Source: Nothopassalora personata (lineage: Eukaryota; Ascomycota; Dothideomycetes; Mycosphaerellales; Mycosphaerellaceae). From it: a stretch of DNA of 64,000 nt. Numbering within the stretch: position 1 is the stretch's first letter; the number at the start of each line of letters is the position of its first letter. A model generated the notes under the pieces. The model did no database searches. It saw only the letters and a list, made by a program, of their open reading frames with translations, and was not told where the DNA came from. A program made the position numbers and the translations under genes. This document shows positions 1 to 11,033 of this stretch, in pieces. The stretch is taken from the NCBI GenBank assembly GCA_033816765.1, contig CM066296.1:2852001-2916000 (forward strand). Direction: 5' to 3'.

Positions 1-808
1 TTGAGTCGCGGAAAGTGGTCTACCCCTTATGTGCTAAGAGTAGATCTCTTAGTGGCAGCTCGAGCAGAACTGCTTCGGGAGTTCGACCATGCCAGAAGCG
101 CGAGCGCATGCTGACACGTTCGGCTATATCGGTGTTATAGTCACTTGAGAGCCGAGGGGCAACGGCTTTGGCGCTGGTCGTGCTCAATTCATGTCTAGGG
201 TTTCAAAGCGGAATTTCCTTATTCAGGGCCTTGCATGTGATACCTGGATCAAACTAACCTAACGGACGAAGCGAATCACAGGTGTGCTGCGTCTCGTTAG
301 CGATAGAGCAGCATGATTCAGTAAGCACGGGCGAGAGACTTCTTTGATTGAGTACATATCGTTCTGCAGCCGTCTCGATGTGAGCGCCACCTGTATCGTT
401 AACTCTTTGGATGCAAAATCATTCCTCGAGGCCGACAGGTCTCGGTCCCTGGGACCATTGTCTGCATCGATGTTGTATGGCTGTACTCTCCCGTCTGTCA
501 GTGTTGGACTATCTTCAAGCGCCTCCAGGATGTAGCTATCAAAGTCCCAAGACAGGTCAATACTCTCCTATCTAAGTAATGGCCACTCCACTGCCACAAG
601 AACTTTTCGTCCCGTTCGATGGTGACGATAAGTTTAAGCCGCTCGAGGGTGTGATCGCGCTGTAGTGTAGTGAAGCTCTCTTCCCATGTGGTCTCATCTA
701 GGTCGATACAGGGATGGCGCCGGTATCAGCGTCGGAGCTGGCTTATTTCCACGTCTCGTGGAATCGCTCAGCTGCGGAATCTATGCTTGAGGCAAATCCG
801 AGCAGATC
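1..808. other. Window edge, no gene recognised
   Basis: Only short open frames are present. The longest (344-535, +) has no recognisable domain. It may hold flanking or regulatory DNA of the F-box-like gene that ends at 809. Confidence 0.6.
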
Positions 809-1354
809 TTAAACCGTAGGTTCCTTAACCTTCATTACGCCACCGACGTAGTCCCCCACGCCGCCGACGTGGATCTGGCCGATTATTTTCGGTGGCGTTG
901 AGCTCGAGCGGAGATGCACATCGAGCCATGATGGCTTGATTGTCTGAGAATCACCGCTGTCTGTTACGCAAAATCTGGCAAAGTCGAGAGTCTGATCATC
1001 CATGTAAATAGTATCGTTATCGGATGTATCTTCGAACCATAGGCCGCGTTCGAGCTTGTTTTCCGGGTTTAGGAGGCCACGAGAGTAGCAGAGTGTGTAA
1101 TCTGAGGAGTGTAGGAGGAATTGGTTAAAATCACCTCTGCGGGAAGTTTCAGGCGCATTAGAGGTAGTCGACCGCGCATTTCGAAAGAAGAAGGTTTTCT
1201 GAAGAAAGATCGAGCCTTGCATAGTATTGCGAAAGGTTTTATCGGTCCGCTGCGCTAGGGGAAGGTCTTTCGGCGAGAGGTGCAGCAGAATTGCCCCGAA
1301 CAACTCTGGGGTTATGAGCGCTCGAGCGGCGGTGACCATGATCGTTGATGGCAA
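809..1354 (-). CDS. F-box-like protein, short
   Basis: A single-exon frame encodes 181 aa. Residues about 13-50 form an F-box-like helix set: 'ITPELFGAILLHLSPKDLPL' followed by AQRTDKTFRNT and a hydrophobic 'FLQKTFFF' stretch. F-box proteins bind Skp1 and present substrates to SCF ubiquitin ligases. No WD, LRR or other substrate domain follows, so no target can be named. The C-terminal half contains the charged segment 'GLWFEDTSDND'. A second F-box-like gene lies 373 nt upstream on the same strand, suggesting an old tandem duplication. The protein ends abruptly after VKEPTV and may be C-terminally shortened compared with relatives. Identification rests on the N-terminal motif alone. Confidence 0.7.
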   Translation of the reverse strand: MPSTIMVTAARALITPELFGAILLHLSPKDLPLAQRTDKTFRNTMQGSIFLQKTFFFRNARSTTSNAPETSRRGDFNQFLLHSSDYTLCYSRGLLNPENKLERGLWFEDTSDNDTIYMDDQTLDFARFCVTDSGDSQTIKPSWLDVHLRSSSTPPKIIGQIHVGGVGDYVGGVMKVKEPTV

Positions 1355-1727
1355 GTGGGGGTGAAAATGATATCTCGGTATGTGTGTGAGACAGTTACTT
1401 CAAGGCTGAGGAAGAAGCAAGTGGATGGAGTCAATGCAAGTCTGTGGCTTTGTGATTTTCATGTGACAAGCTGCTCCTCATGACATGAGATTTGAGGTGA
1501 GCCGTAGGTCATGACATACATGGATTTAGCCCAGTTAAACCTCGATGCCGCTCAGGGTGCGCAAAATCTCCCTACAGTGCTCCCTTCTGGGCTCCTCGGT
1601 CTCGTGCCCGGCAACAGTTTCCTTACAGTTCAACACTTATAGTTCCACTGCGCTAGTCTATGAGAGACCACACTGACCCGAGCCTCAAGAAATAGCCTAT
1701 GATCACTCCCTCGGGTCACAGCAACCC
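1355..1727. other. Intergenic, no gene seen
   Basis: This 373 nt gap separates the two tandem F-box-like genes. It presumably holds the promoter of the left gene and the 3' UTR of the right one. I see no open frame or repeat of note. Confidence 0.6.
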
Positions 1728-2597
1728 CTAATTCCAAGAAAACTTCGCTTTCCCAATCATCTTCTCTTTCTGCTCAGCACTGAAGAAATCTTCCCACTCG
1801 AACTTAATATCTTCATCTGGGACCCTAACAGCCCAGGCCTCTGCATCCGGCTGCCTTGCTCGCACCTTTGTCTCGAAGCAATACGCAGCTCGACGCATGT
1901 TCGTGGCCAACGCAAGTAGCTCCCTTAAAGTCGGAGTCTGGGTTGTGACCTCGGCACCAATTGCGACTCGCCGACCACGAAACTCAGCGGTAGTTTCGCA
2001 GTGCGCGACAACTCTGACTGGCTGTGTCGCTCGTTGGAAGTACATTTCCAACCACGAGGCTCGGCTTGTGTTGAGGAGATCTTGTAGGTAGGTCGCCTGT
2101 ACGTTCGTGAAAGAGGCGCAGGCGGTTTGGTCAATGTGGCCGATGAAGTAGAGGAGATGCTCGTAGATTCTTGTGTTGAGTGGAAGGTTGACTACAGGCC
2201 AGGTGCTCCTAGCTTGTGACCTTGGAAGGAGGAGTGGGTTGATGTCGTCAAGAGCTTCGGAGCGGTAGTAGTCGTTATCCATGGCGTTGTTGCGCTTACA
2301 AAGGGCATTCTGAAGGGCCGGTGACGCTCGAACAACAGAGTTGAACGCGCGATTCACAAGCTGCGATAGAAGGAGGTCTTTGGGTGAAAGGCCAAGGAGG
2401 ATGGTTTCGAGAAGTTCTGTCATGCCTAGGACGCGGGCGCGCGCTGATGAGCTGCGGTCCATGTTTGGGAGTCGTAATGTGCTGGCGTCGCTGTTGTCTG
2501 CAGCGTAAGAACAGTTGGAGAAAGAGACGGGTTTTCGAGGTGTGGAAACCCCCTTCGCTGTTTTGACTTTCGCATGTGAATGCAAGCTGATGCTCAC
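1728..2597 (-). CDS. F-box-like protein
   Basis: A single-exon frame encodes 289 aa. After a basic, Ser-rich leader of about 55 residues comes the F-box-like segment 'GMTELLETILLGLSPKDLLL' followed by SQLVNRAFNSVVRASPALQNAL (about residues 58-98). This is the same arrangement as in the neighbour at 809-1354: LSPKDL, then a Q-x-x-N/D-(R/K)-x-F element. The rest has no recognised substrate-binding domain but includes a Trp/Leu-rich region about residues 140-230. By family it should bind Skp1 in an SCF ligase; the substrate is unknown. A downstream Met could serve as an alternative start, because the leader is low in complexity and of uncertain status. Confidence 0.7.
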   Translation of the reverse strand: MSISLHSHAKVKTAKGVSTPRKPVSFSNCSYAADNSDASTLRLPNMDRSSSARARVLGMTELLETILLGLSPKDLLLSQLVNRAFNSVVRASPALQNALCKRNNAMDNDYYRSEALDDINPLLLPRSQARSTWPVVNLPLNTRIYEHLLYFIGHIDQTACASFTNVQATYLQDLLNTSRASWLEMYFQRATQPVRVVAHCETTAEFRGRRVAIGAEVTTQTPTLRELLALATNMRRAAYCFETKVRARQPDAEAWAVRVPDEDIKFEWEDFFSAEQKEKMIGKAKFSWN

Positions 2598-2916
2598 GTC
2601 ATGGGACTTGGTCAGTGAGGATTCAGATGAGCTTGGGCCTTAGAAGCTCCCAAGCTGGCGCCGCTACCTAGTAACGACAGTCGCATACGTATACACGACA
2701 GTGTCGCGGTCGCAGGCTGTCTGCGTTGATGTTGTCGATAGGATCCACAACTCCTCAGTGTCCTTAGGGTCGAAGACATCAAACCATGTCCATTAAGATT
2801 GTCCTGAAATACTCCCTGCTTGAGCCGTCCGGCTGATGTAGTCGACTCTGCTATTGATGATGAAGGCTAAACCGCACGGAACTTAGCTGTGTTTGTGGAA
2901 TAAGGTGCGCGAGAAC
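2598..2916. other. Intergenic, no gene seen
   Basis: About 320 nt lie upstream of the F-box-like gene and downstream of the protease relic. The catalytic C-terminal part expected of an intact sedolisin is not found here in any minus-strand frame I read, which supports truncation of that gene. Confidence 0.5.
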
Positions 2917-3480
2917 TCACAATGGATCAAAGCTGTGTGCAGCGAGGTCAGGGAACGCGCGACCGGAAAAGTTGACATAGTCGTTAGTTACGTAGTAGTC
3001 GTCCTTGACTTCAGGATCAATGTGGCTCGTTAGGTAGCCGCTCACTGCATTTTCCTGATACCATGATCTTGGGAAGTAAAAGCTTAAAGCCAGCGCCAGT
3101 TCCATCCCACGCAGACTCCTGTGGTCGGTCTTCTCCGCCACCAACAGTGCCGCCCACATTTGCGATATATGGGCAGCTGGCAGGGGAAATAGGATCGAAC
3201 TGCGGTTTATCACTAGTAAGATGACCACTTGGGCTACGACCTCGACACACTGCACCGACTCCGAAAGCGCCACACGCAGCAAGGATTGAACGTCCTCGTG
3301 AGCCCAGCATACCGATCTGGTTGCAAACGTGGGTGGCATATTCTAGTGGAACCTGAATAGAGGCAGATCAGGGCGGGAGCAAGTTCGTGGTGCGATCCGA
3401 CTGACCGCGTTCTCGGTATCGGCGTAGCTTATGAATGTGCTAGCACATAAGGCAATTCGATCGACTCTTCGTATCCTAGC
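2917..3480 (-). pseudogene. Sedolisin (TPP1-like, S53) protease relic
   Basis: The translation matches the middle of fungal secreted tripeptidyl-peptidases: an 'ISYADTENA' element, then 'EYATHVCNQIGMLGSRG', then 'SPASCPYIANVGGT', then 'FYFPRSWYQENAV' and 'GRAFPDLAAHSFDP'. The first two blocks join across a plausible 53 nt intron (3353-3405, GTCAGT...TTCAG). Damage is clear. The family's oxyanion-hole SGDSGVG is changed to 'ACGAFGVG', which loses the Asp. One extra base near 3083-3088 breaks the frame between the VGGT and FYFPR blocks. The region encoding the catalytic SGTSAS serine is absent downstream, although a good GTGAGT donor follows at 2915-2920. N-terminal catalytic residues are not found upstream, where an LPYVL-like stretch sits in another frame. 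This is a non-functional fragment of an acid protease gene. Confidence 0.8.
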
Positions 3481-3736
3481 GTTACCCTTAAGGTTGCGTC
3501 TAGCAAAGATTCCGTTCATGACGGGAAACAGTAAGGAGGAAGAAGTCCAATCACTCCAATGATGATGCTTGCTCTTGCCCCACCCAACCACCTTGCTGCA
3601 GGAACGGCTGGGAACAGCCACCTCGATCCGAGACGTCAGCACTTGTCTGCCTCCCGCACCACCACCATAGATCTATCATATCATCCTCTCAACAAGCGTC
3701 AACAGTAATTCCAACTACGGCAAGCACCATACCACG

Positions 3737-4979
3737 ATGAACGCCACCGGCTTCTTCACCAGCTCGCCCAAGAATGTTGCCGCCTGGGCATTAAAGCCGA
3801 AGCAACGACCATTGACCGTCTCATCAGCGCCATACACTAAACCACCCAAAGGCCACGTCGTGATCAAAGTGTACGACGTCGCAGTCAACCCAATCGACTG
3901 GATTCTGCAAGACGATGATATCTTCAAAGCAAAGTACCCCACAGTCTTCGGCTCAGACGCAGCCGGGGAGATCGCCGAGGTGGCAGACGATGTTGAAGAC
4001 TTTCAGATTGGGACCAGAGTGATAGCGTATGCCTCGATGCACTCGTTGCCGTTTGCATATGCTGACACCACCACAGTCACTGCTCCCGCGCTTCAGGTTC
4101 AGATTTACCTAGCGGCGCCACAGGGGCGTTCCAGAAATATGTCGTTGTCCAGGCAAAGGCAGTGGCAGAGCTACCTTATAAGATTCCCAGCTCAACCGGC
4201 GTCGTTCTACCCCTTGGAATCTCTACAGCTGCTGCAGGGCTGTATCAAACTGACTTCCTTAATCTGCCCTTCCCTGTGACAGACGACAAGGTATGTGCCG
4301 AGTCTATTCGCCGAGAACCCGTACTTCTGGCATGCTAACAGCTGACAACCTAACCCCAAAGCCCCAACCCTTCGACCGCACCCTCCTCATCTGGGGCGGC
4401 AGCTCCAGTGTCGGATCCTGTGCAATACAACTCGCAGCTGCATCCGGTGTCGAGGTCGTCACAACCTGCTCGGAGAAGAACTTCGATTACGTGAAAGGAC
4501 TTGGCGCAGCAGCGGCCTTCGACTATCGCTCCAGAGATGTAGAGGATCAGGTCGTGAAGTGGCTGGATGGCAAGACGGTGGCTGGGGCGTATCATGCGGT
4601 AGGTGAAGGTGGTGCGCCAGCTGCCGCAAGGATCGTGGATCGGAGTAAAGGAAAGGCGATTGTGGTAACGGTGAGAGGTGTCCCGGAGAAGGGGGTGCCA
4701 GGGAGTGTGAGAATGAAAGCTAGTAAGTCGTATTCGGAGCCATTCGTGAGATTATTGTGCTAAAGTGGTGTTGCAGTTGGCTCCGGTGCGATCTTCTCGA
4801 ACGAAGTCGGGCCCAAGATCTGGCGGGAGTTCTTGCCCAAGGCGCTCAAGAATGGTACCATCGTGCCCAAACCGGATCCGAAAATCGTGGGCGAGAACCT
4901 TCGATCTGTGCAACTCGGGCTAGACACGCAGAAGAGAGGCGTCAGCGCTGAAAAAGTAGTCGTGTCCTACATAAATTAA
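3737..4979 (+). CDS. MDR-family oxidoreductase (cipB/quinone-reductase-like)
   Basis: Four exons, 3737-4026, 4077-4290, 4362-4722 and 4777-4979, join in frame to 355 aa. Introns are 50, 71 and 54 nt with GTATGC, GTATGT and GTAAGT donors. The protein is a medium-chain dehydrogenase/reductase: a GroES-like N-terminal half containing 'VAVNPIDW' and 'FGSDAAGEI', then a Rossmann half with 'LLIWGGSSSVGSCAIQLA' for NAD(P)H binding. The Cys/His ligands of zinc alcohol dehydrogenases are absent, so it should be a zinc-independent reductase of the quinone/enoyl type described in fungi as cipB- or ToxD-like. Such enzymes reduce activated double bonds. The substrate here is unknown. It stands alone and is not clearly tied to the cluster starting at 11.9 kb. 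The ATG follows 'CCACG', and no better start precedes it. Confidence 0.9.
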
Positions 4980-5072
4980 CAATAGAGAGGTACCTTCCGA
5001 AAGGCTGCGTGAGCATCAAAGGTCTTTGTTAGAAACAAGCAGAAAATGCCAGAACACTCGAGCTCCGCACCT

Positions 5073-6743
5073 TCATCGCGACCTCTTACCCTCTTCTCGC
5101 CCAAGCCCCTTCTCCAAATCTGTACAATCTGTCTCTTCAAGGTTATCGATTTTGTCCGCCAGCTTCTTCAGCCCGAGCGTCTTCGCCATGCCACAACTCT
5201 CCCCCAACCCGTGCGTCTTCATCTCATGACCCTGTTGACGCAATTCCTGTCCGGCTTGTCTCCACCGTCCGCAGGAGTAGTTCACTGGACTCTCGCCACC
5301 CTTAAAAATACAAAGATCATACACCAAACCACCCAGCAGAGCTCCCGTGACCGTCGCACAGCACGGTCCCCATATCCACCAGTACTGATGCGCATTGAAG
5401 AGGGATGTCGGATATCCCACCGTGATCGCCGCAAGACGAGGCCCGATGTCTCGAACGGGATTGAAGCAGCCGCCTGTGCTGTATCCTAGCGACATCGTGA
5501 CTGTAGTCGTCAAGAGCCCGATAATGAAAGCGTGCATACCGGCTCCTGGAGGTGAGTTAGAACTGTCCCCTAAGGCGAGGATGGAGCATCCAATCACCGC
5601 GGTGCCCAGCATTTCCGTAAAGAATGCTGTCGAGTTACTAATCCAGTCTTTCGGCTGAGTATAAATGTACGCCCCCGTACTCGCAGGATCCAGGATTCCA
5701 CCATCGTGATGTAAGATATCGTCCCGATAGACTGCGAACGCCAACAGTGCGCCAGTATATGCTCCCAACAACTGGACGAAAATGTACACCGGCACACGCC
5801 GGGCTGGGAAACCTCGAAATACGGAGAGCATTATTGTGAGCGAAGGGTTGAGGAACGCACCGCTCCCGCCGCCGGCGATGTAGATTGCCAACATGACAGC
5901 GAAGCCCCAGCACCAGTACATTGATTGCATCGATCCTGTTTGAAAGTCGGACGTCACGACTGAAAGATTCCCGCTGATGCCGATGAAGATCAAGATGGTT
6001 GTCCCGAGCCATTCTGCCAGCGGGCGCTGGAAGTGCATGCGGAATCTGGCCCAATGGTTGAAGGGTTTGGGGTCTTCTTGTTGCACGGCGGCTTGGTTCT
6101 GGAAGCCCTGATATTCGGATTCATTGTTGGGGACCTGGTCTTCGGGGATCGGGTGGAGGTTGTTGGTCTCGTTGGTTTGGCCGTTAATGAATTGGCGGGA
6201 GGGGGTGGGAGGCTGCAGTGTTGTTGGAAATGGGTATTCGGAGTTTTCTTGTGTGGGTTCGTTGTCGACTGTGGAGGTGTTAGCACGGATTCGTTGTAAG
6301 ACTACGCCAGCTGTGACTTGCGATCCTCTTGTCCATTATGGCTGTTTCGACCGTAGCTGTCGTGCCGTCGTGCATCGTTTTCCTGGACGGAGCCTCGTTG
6401 CTGGCGTGATTCGGGAACTTGGGGCGCTGTCTCTGCTTCGCCCTTCTCCTCCGGCTGCACTGCAGATTTCTTTTCCGTCCTTCTCCCTTTGATTCTTAAA
6501 TCTCACTTGATGCGGGAACGTCCTTGCCAAGCTGAAGCTAGGGTTTGGATCCTCATAGTGATTGTCCATCAGAGGGTTGATCTCTCGGTATCCTTCCTGG
6601 TAGTATGTGTTGTGCGGGTCAGCTCTTGGCTGCCCTTGTTGCGGTCCAGCCAGTGAGTATTCATCATTTCCATAGGTCCTGTTAGTGAGCCTACTTCTGG
6701 CTGTGGTCTGCCGTTCGCCGTTGTTTGGTCTATGGCCTGACAT
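5073..6743 (-). CDS. Aquaglyceroporin (MIP family)
   Basis: The main exon (5073-6268) encodes six membrane segments and two pore boxes: 'SGAFLNPSLT' (NPS replacing NPA) and 'GCFNPVRDIGPR' (NPV followed by R-D). NPx variation and the Asp after the second box are typical of fungal glycerol-conducting channels. The hydrophilic N-terminal extension is carried by upstream exons: 6507-6743, starting 'MSGHRPNN', a 52 nt intron with GTGAGA donor at 6455-6506, a second exon from 6454 downward, and an intron with a GCTAAC branch site ending at 6269. The donor of that last intron could not be placed in frame. The C-terminal tail is charged and cytosolic. The channel probably moves glycerol/water across the plasma membrane in osmotic adjustment. 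The precise start (6743 or 6800) and the second junction are uncertain. Confidence 0.85.
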
Positions 6744-7685
6744 CACTTGTCTTGACGAGGTAAGGAGAGTATACGCGAGGAATGGGAACCTACAAGCCAC
6801 ATCGGTGTAAAGAGTTTAAATCGAACACGGTGTGCCCGAGCTCGTACCCTGAGATGATGCTTGCTTGACCATCTGAGTGGAGTCGGGCAGAACTTCAGAC
6901 AAGTCACAGAGAGAGGAATCGTGTGGGAGGCGTGCCGTTGTACAGCGCTATGCTAACGCCGCAGCGAGCCTGTGCATAAAGACGAATTTTCTATTTCCCC
7001 GTAGTCGAGCAACGAGGGTTCATACTAGCGCCACAGCATGGCTCGGCGAAGAAGAGCGGCCCGAAAAATGCTGAACGATGCCGTGGACTGATAAGATCGG
7101 GATCTGGGTCTGCTGAAGAACCTAGCGCCTGAGGCATTCATGTGCACTGCCATTGCCGTCGCAGCCTCTTCGCTCTGCTTTCCTGCTGTGAAAGCGAATC
7201 ACAAGGCTCGTCGTTGTCGTTGGCACAATATGAAGTGTGTTTGGGCATGAAGGAAGTGGATTGCAAGGGGTGGGTGACATATGTCATTGTGACAAGCGTC
7301 GTTTCTTCGGGACCATCTGCCGAGAGCATCCCTGCACTATCAGAACGGGCCGGGAATGAGATATCTCCTTCACTGACCGTAGGCGCAAGATGACCAACCC
7401 GCGCTCGACGACATGAAGTGGCACGTTGGAATGTGTCCCGATTCCATCTGGAATCAAAGAAAAGTGATCTCACAACCAGGCTGGCGGGAACAGACCTCGG
7501 AGTAGGGCAACGACATCTGGGTACCGTCGGTCGATGGCATCTACAGCCGTGGTCATACGGTCCATGTCTCGCGAACTTGTCTGGACCTCATCGTTCTCGT
7601 CAAATTATACCAAGGTCCACCAAGAAAGGTCGATGTGCGTCATGCACCGTAATAGGTCATCAAGCCATCTCCAACCGCACGGATA
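6744..7685. other. Intergenic, no gene recognised
   Basis: About 940 nt lie between the 5' end of the aquaglyceroporin gene and the 3' end of the next minus-strand gene. Overlapping short frames on both strands near 7140-7470 have unlike compositions and no motif. It is probably promoter plus 3' UTR. Confidence 0.5.
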
Positions 7686-8893
7686 TTACGCCTCCTCTTT
7701 GCTCCTTCGAAATAATCGGAATATGCCTCCTCTCTTCTTCGGCTCCTGCGCGTACTTGGGATTATTGAGCGGCCAGCCATTCTGCTCGGCTTCTCTGTTG
7801 AGCCGGGACATGGCATCGAAGTCATACGGTTCCGCCCACTTGTGCATCGGGATCTCTCCGAGCTTGGTGCTCGTGGTATCGATCGAGTAGGAGGTTGGCG
7901 CGGGCTTTCGCATTCTGCGCGGCAGTGCTGGAAGGGGGAAAGCATCTGGCGGATATGCTGGTAATGGATCGTGCTCAATCGCCGGCTGGTGCAGAATGGG
8001 CGTCGAACTAGTGGTGCGAAGTGCATCAGATGCATGATACGGGTGCTGACGAACTTCCACCGTAGACTGTTTTCTATGCATCCGTGGAGTAGCTGCGCCA
8101 TCTCTTGTTCCTGGAACGTTCTCCGGAAGTGAAGGCGCAGGCAATGCGAGAGAGGCTGTCGATTGCACCTTGGTTGAAGTTGTGCTCGAGCTCGACTTCT
8201 TCCTCTTGTCTCCAGGCCTGACCATTGCAACTTGAGCCGGTCTAGTCGAGTCGGCAATGACCACGCGCGCAAGCATTGGTCCTGTGACTCTAGTGTGTCT
8301 GTGCCCTGACTTGGACTTCCGACTCTGGCTGGACACGGTGCTCCCATCGTTGGGTCGATCGCGTTTCTGGCGTGATCTCTCGTCGAGCGCAAGGCTGGAA
8401 GATGTGCGGGTCTGCATCATGCGGCGAAAGAGCTGTCGTAGCGTCCGGCAGGTATCGTCTCGCGATCGTTCGGATAACCTCGTCAAAGACTGATAGTCGA
8501 GGCGGACTTCGTGCTTGTTTCTGGTAAGGAAGGTGTTGATGATTGTGACAAGTCCAGTATTGAGCCTCAACAGAATCTCAGCGAGCGATGTTTGTGCAAT
8601 GCCTATTATACATCAGCCCAGATACTAGACCAGTGCTTCATATGCATACCATCGCCCTGCGCGAACTGCTCACCAGCAGCATACACACTCCTCTGATATT
8701 CTCTACCAATCTCCTCCGGTCCTAGTCTCAGGCTCCTCGCTAACCTCATCTCCTCAACATCTCTAGCTACATGCTTCTTACTCTTTCTCTTCTTCCTCTT
8801 TTGCGATTCGCGGAACTTCTTGAACACATCCAGACCACTCGTGAATGATGCAATGATTGAGAGCACACAGCCGGACACATTCGTCTGAGCCAT
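7686..8893 (-). CDS. Uncharacterised fungal protein, conserved N-terminal helical domain
   Basis: Two exons, 8650-8893 and 7686-8602, join across a 47 nt intron (GTATGC...AATAG) to give 386 aa starting 'MAQTNVSG'. The N-terminal 130 residues form a helical block with 'SGLDVFKKFRESQ', 'GPEEIGREYQRSVYAAGEQF' and, across the junction, 'IAQTSLAEILLRLNTGLV'. I know this architecture from many fungal proteins of unknown function with an NTPase/NACHT-type N-terminal adaptor, but no NTPase follows here. The middle is Ser/Thr/Pro/Arg-rich and disordered; the tail 'GGIFRLFRRSKEEA' is basic. Function is unknown. A Met seven codons upstream (8914) is an alternative start. Confidence 0.75.
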
Positions 8894-10254
8894 AGCGAAG
8901 AAGCTTCGTCGCAAGACGAAGGCGTTCTAAGGGCGTCAATACCACGACCTCATCCTCTCAATTCCAAATGCGCTGCTCTCGAAACGAGAAATGGTCGCAC
9001 AGAACATGCAAACACCCAGAAACGACTTACTGCCACCTCACTCAAAGCCCCACGCGAAGCAAAGAGCAGGTCTGCATTGGGCCACGACGAGGCAGACATG
9101 CAAACATATTGCCTCGCCTCAGTCGCCTGACTCTTGAGGCATAGGGATAGATGCCTTGTGCCTCTTGTCGAGCGCGTAAACAGGCGGGCGTTCGTGCCCA
9201 TTTGCTGGACCTGCATGCGCCGCTGCAGGACCGGCAGGTGGTGTGATCATGATAGGATGACAGGTGCAGATGCTGTGAACTCAACAGAGAAAGCTCCGAG
9301 GGGCTGCTCGCTGCCCCTTGAAAGGGCTCTCGGCAGAGTGGTTCGTGCTCAACCTGGGTTGCTGTCCGAGATCCAGAGCTGGAAGAACATCTCGATGTTT
9401 TGATGATGGGCATGTGTTAATGAACATGTCCACTTGTCTGTGGATCCCGATGCACAGTCAGGCAATTCCAGATATACCGAGGCAATCGTGGGCGTGCATC
9501 ACAAATTGGAGGACCTGTGTCGAGACGTCAAAGATTGTCAGAGTATGACTGTCTTCGCTTTGCGAGAACGTCGCTTCCAGGGCCTTGATCAATGCTGTGC
9601 TGTGCTATGCATGGAGCTTTACCTCGAATGACAACAAACATGGGCGAGCATTGTCCAGACCTACAACGGCGATCAAAACTGTCAAAACATATTTCCTAGA
9701 TTTTGAAAATGGACGTCGGCGGCTGTCCTACAGGTTTACCTGGCACGTTACCTCAACACTAGATGACATAAGCAGCTCCTCACGAGACAGCGGCTAACTC
9801 CGCGAGTCTGAGCGCCACGTGAATGAATTTCGTCGCGTGACTGCCAACAGGCGCGTCATGCAACGTGACGTTCATAACGATACTCGTTCGTTTGCGTCCT
9901 CCTTCAGCCAGATCACATAGCTTCCAGGCAACATTGCAGACATAGCTCCCACCTGTCCTCTAATCATTCTACAGCTGTCACCTTAGAGCCCACTCAAAGG
10001 CAAGTCGTACTGCACAACCCACTGCAGCCAGCTAGATCGCGCTATCGCATCCCCAAACAAGCAGCCGTTGTCGGATTTCGGGTCTTCAAACACAGCGGCG
10101 TAAGCGACGACGTATCAGTCATCTACTTAAGGTGGACATTACTCGTGACGACAGCAAGCGGTCGACCTCTCCTGATCCGGCTCTCAAGCAACTCACAAAA
10201 CCCACAGCGACACCAAACATACATATATCGCGCAAGAAACCAATTAGTACCAGC
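8894..10254. other. Divergent intergenic region, no gene recognised
   Basis: About 1.36 kb separates the divergent starts of the uncharacterised gene and PKR1. Frames at 9042-9413 (-) and 9134-9797 (+) overlap and show no domain. The last 120 nt contain an in-frame leader to PKR1 (10132-10254) that I regard as 5' UTR. Confidence 0.5.
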
Positions 10255-10791
10255 ATGGCCGACTTCCTCGCCAACCTCTGGGAGTCCGTATTCACCGCGG
10301 GGCCCACTCCAACCCTCCTCGTAGCAACCAACGTCACCTTCGGTGCTCTCCAAATCCTCCTCGCCGGCCTCCTCTTGGCCACGTACAGCATCCATTTCGC
10401 AATCCTCTCCATCCTATGTGGTGGTCTCTGGTGGAGCATAAACTGGTTCGCAGCCGAGCTACGACAAGCACAAGCGAAAGAAGCCGAAGCGGAGCGTCTA
10501 CGAAGGCGGCAGAAACAGGATGAGGCAGACGACGAGGGAGAGGATACAGAAGTGGAGGATGCGGGGCGAATGAAGGAGAGTTTTACCTTTGAGCCGACGA
10601 AGGGCGATGAGAGGATACGGGAGGAGATTTTAGATGCTATGAGGACGCGTGAAGCGGCGCCGGCGACTACTGGGGCGCAGGCTGGGGCCGGTGGTGCGCA
10701 GACGAGGCAGAGGAGGGCGGAGGAGGGAAATGTTAGTGCGAGTGAGATGAGTACGGATAGTGAGTGGGAGAAGGTTGACGAGACACGGTGA
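10255..10791 (+). CDS. PKR1: Pkr1-like ER protein, V-ATPase assembly factor
   Basis: A single exon encodes 178 aa starting 'MADFLANLWESVFTAGPTPT', the signature N-terminus of the Pkr1 family. Two membrane segments follow ('LLVATNVTFGALQILLAGLL' and 'HFAILSILCGGLWWSINWFA', residues about 20-65), then a cytosolic acidic coiled tail rich in Glu/Arg/Ala. Yeast Pkr1 is an ER membrane protein needed for V-ATPase Vo assembly and for resistance to SMK toxin. I chose the ATG at 10255 because family similarity begins exactly there. The frame stays open upstream to 10132, but that leader is unlike the family. The tail is longer than in yeast, as is usual in filamentous fungi. Confidence 0.9.
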   Translation: MADFLANLWESVFTAGPTPTLLVATNVTFGALQILLAGLLLATYSIHFAILSILCGGLWWSINWFAAELRQAQAKEAEAERLRRRQKQDEADDEGEDTEVEDAGRMKESFTFEPTKGDERIREEILDAMRTREAAPATTGAQAGAGGAQTRQRRAEEGNVSASEMSTDSEWEKVDETR

Positions 10792-11033
10792 GTGTCTGTA
10801 CAGGACCTCGAAGATCCAGATGTGGCTACGCACTGAATGAACTCGCCTTGTTGTGTGTTTCGCAATTGCTCTGAAACATGGCATCCACGCGCGTCAAGGC
10901 TGTGGTAAAGCTGGCCACCACGAATCACGAAGGAGGTAAGCAGGACACGCCATCGCAGCCCATTTCGAAGACCTTTTACGACCTTTCCACTAACCTCAGC
11001 ACGACTTGCCATAAACACCAATCATTTGAAATC

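Noticed and set aside
3343..3642. A 99-codon frame as a separate gene
   Set aside because: Its last meaningful part (ISYADTENA) splices into the sedolisin relic; the rest has no recognisable similarity.
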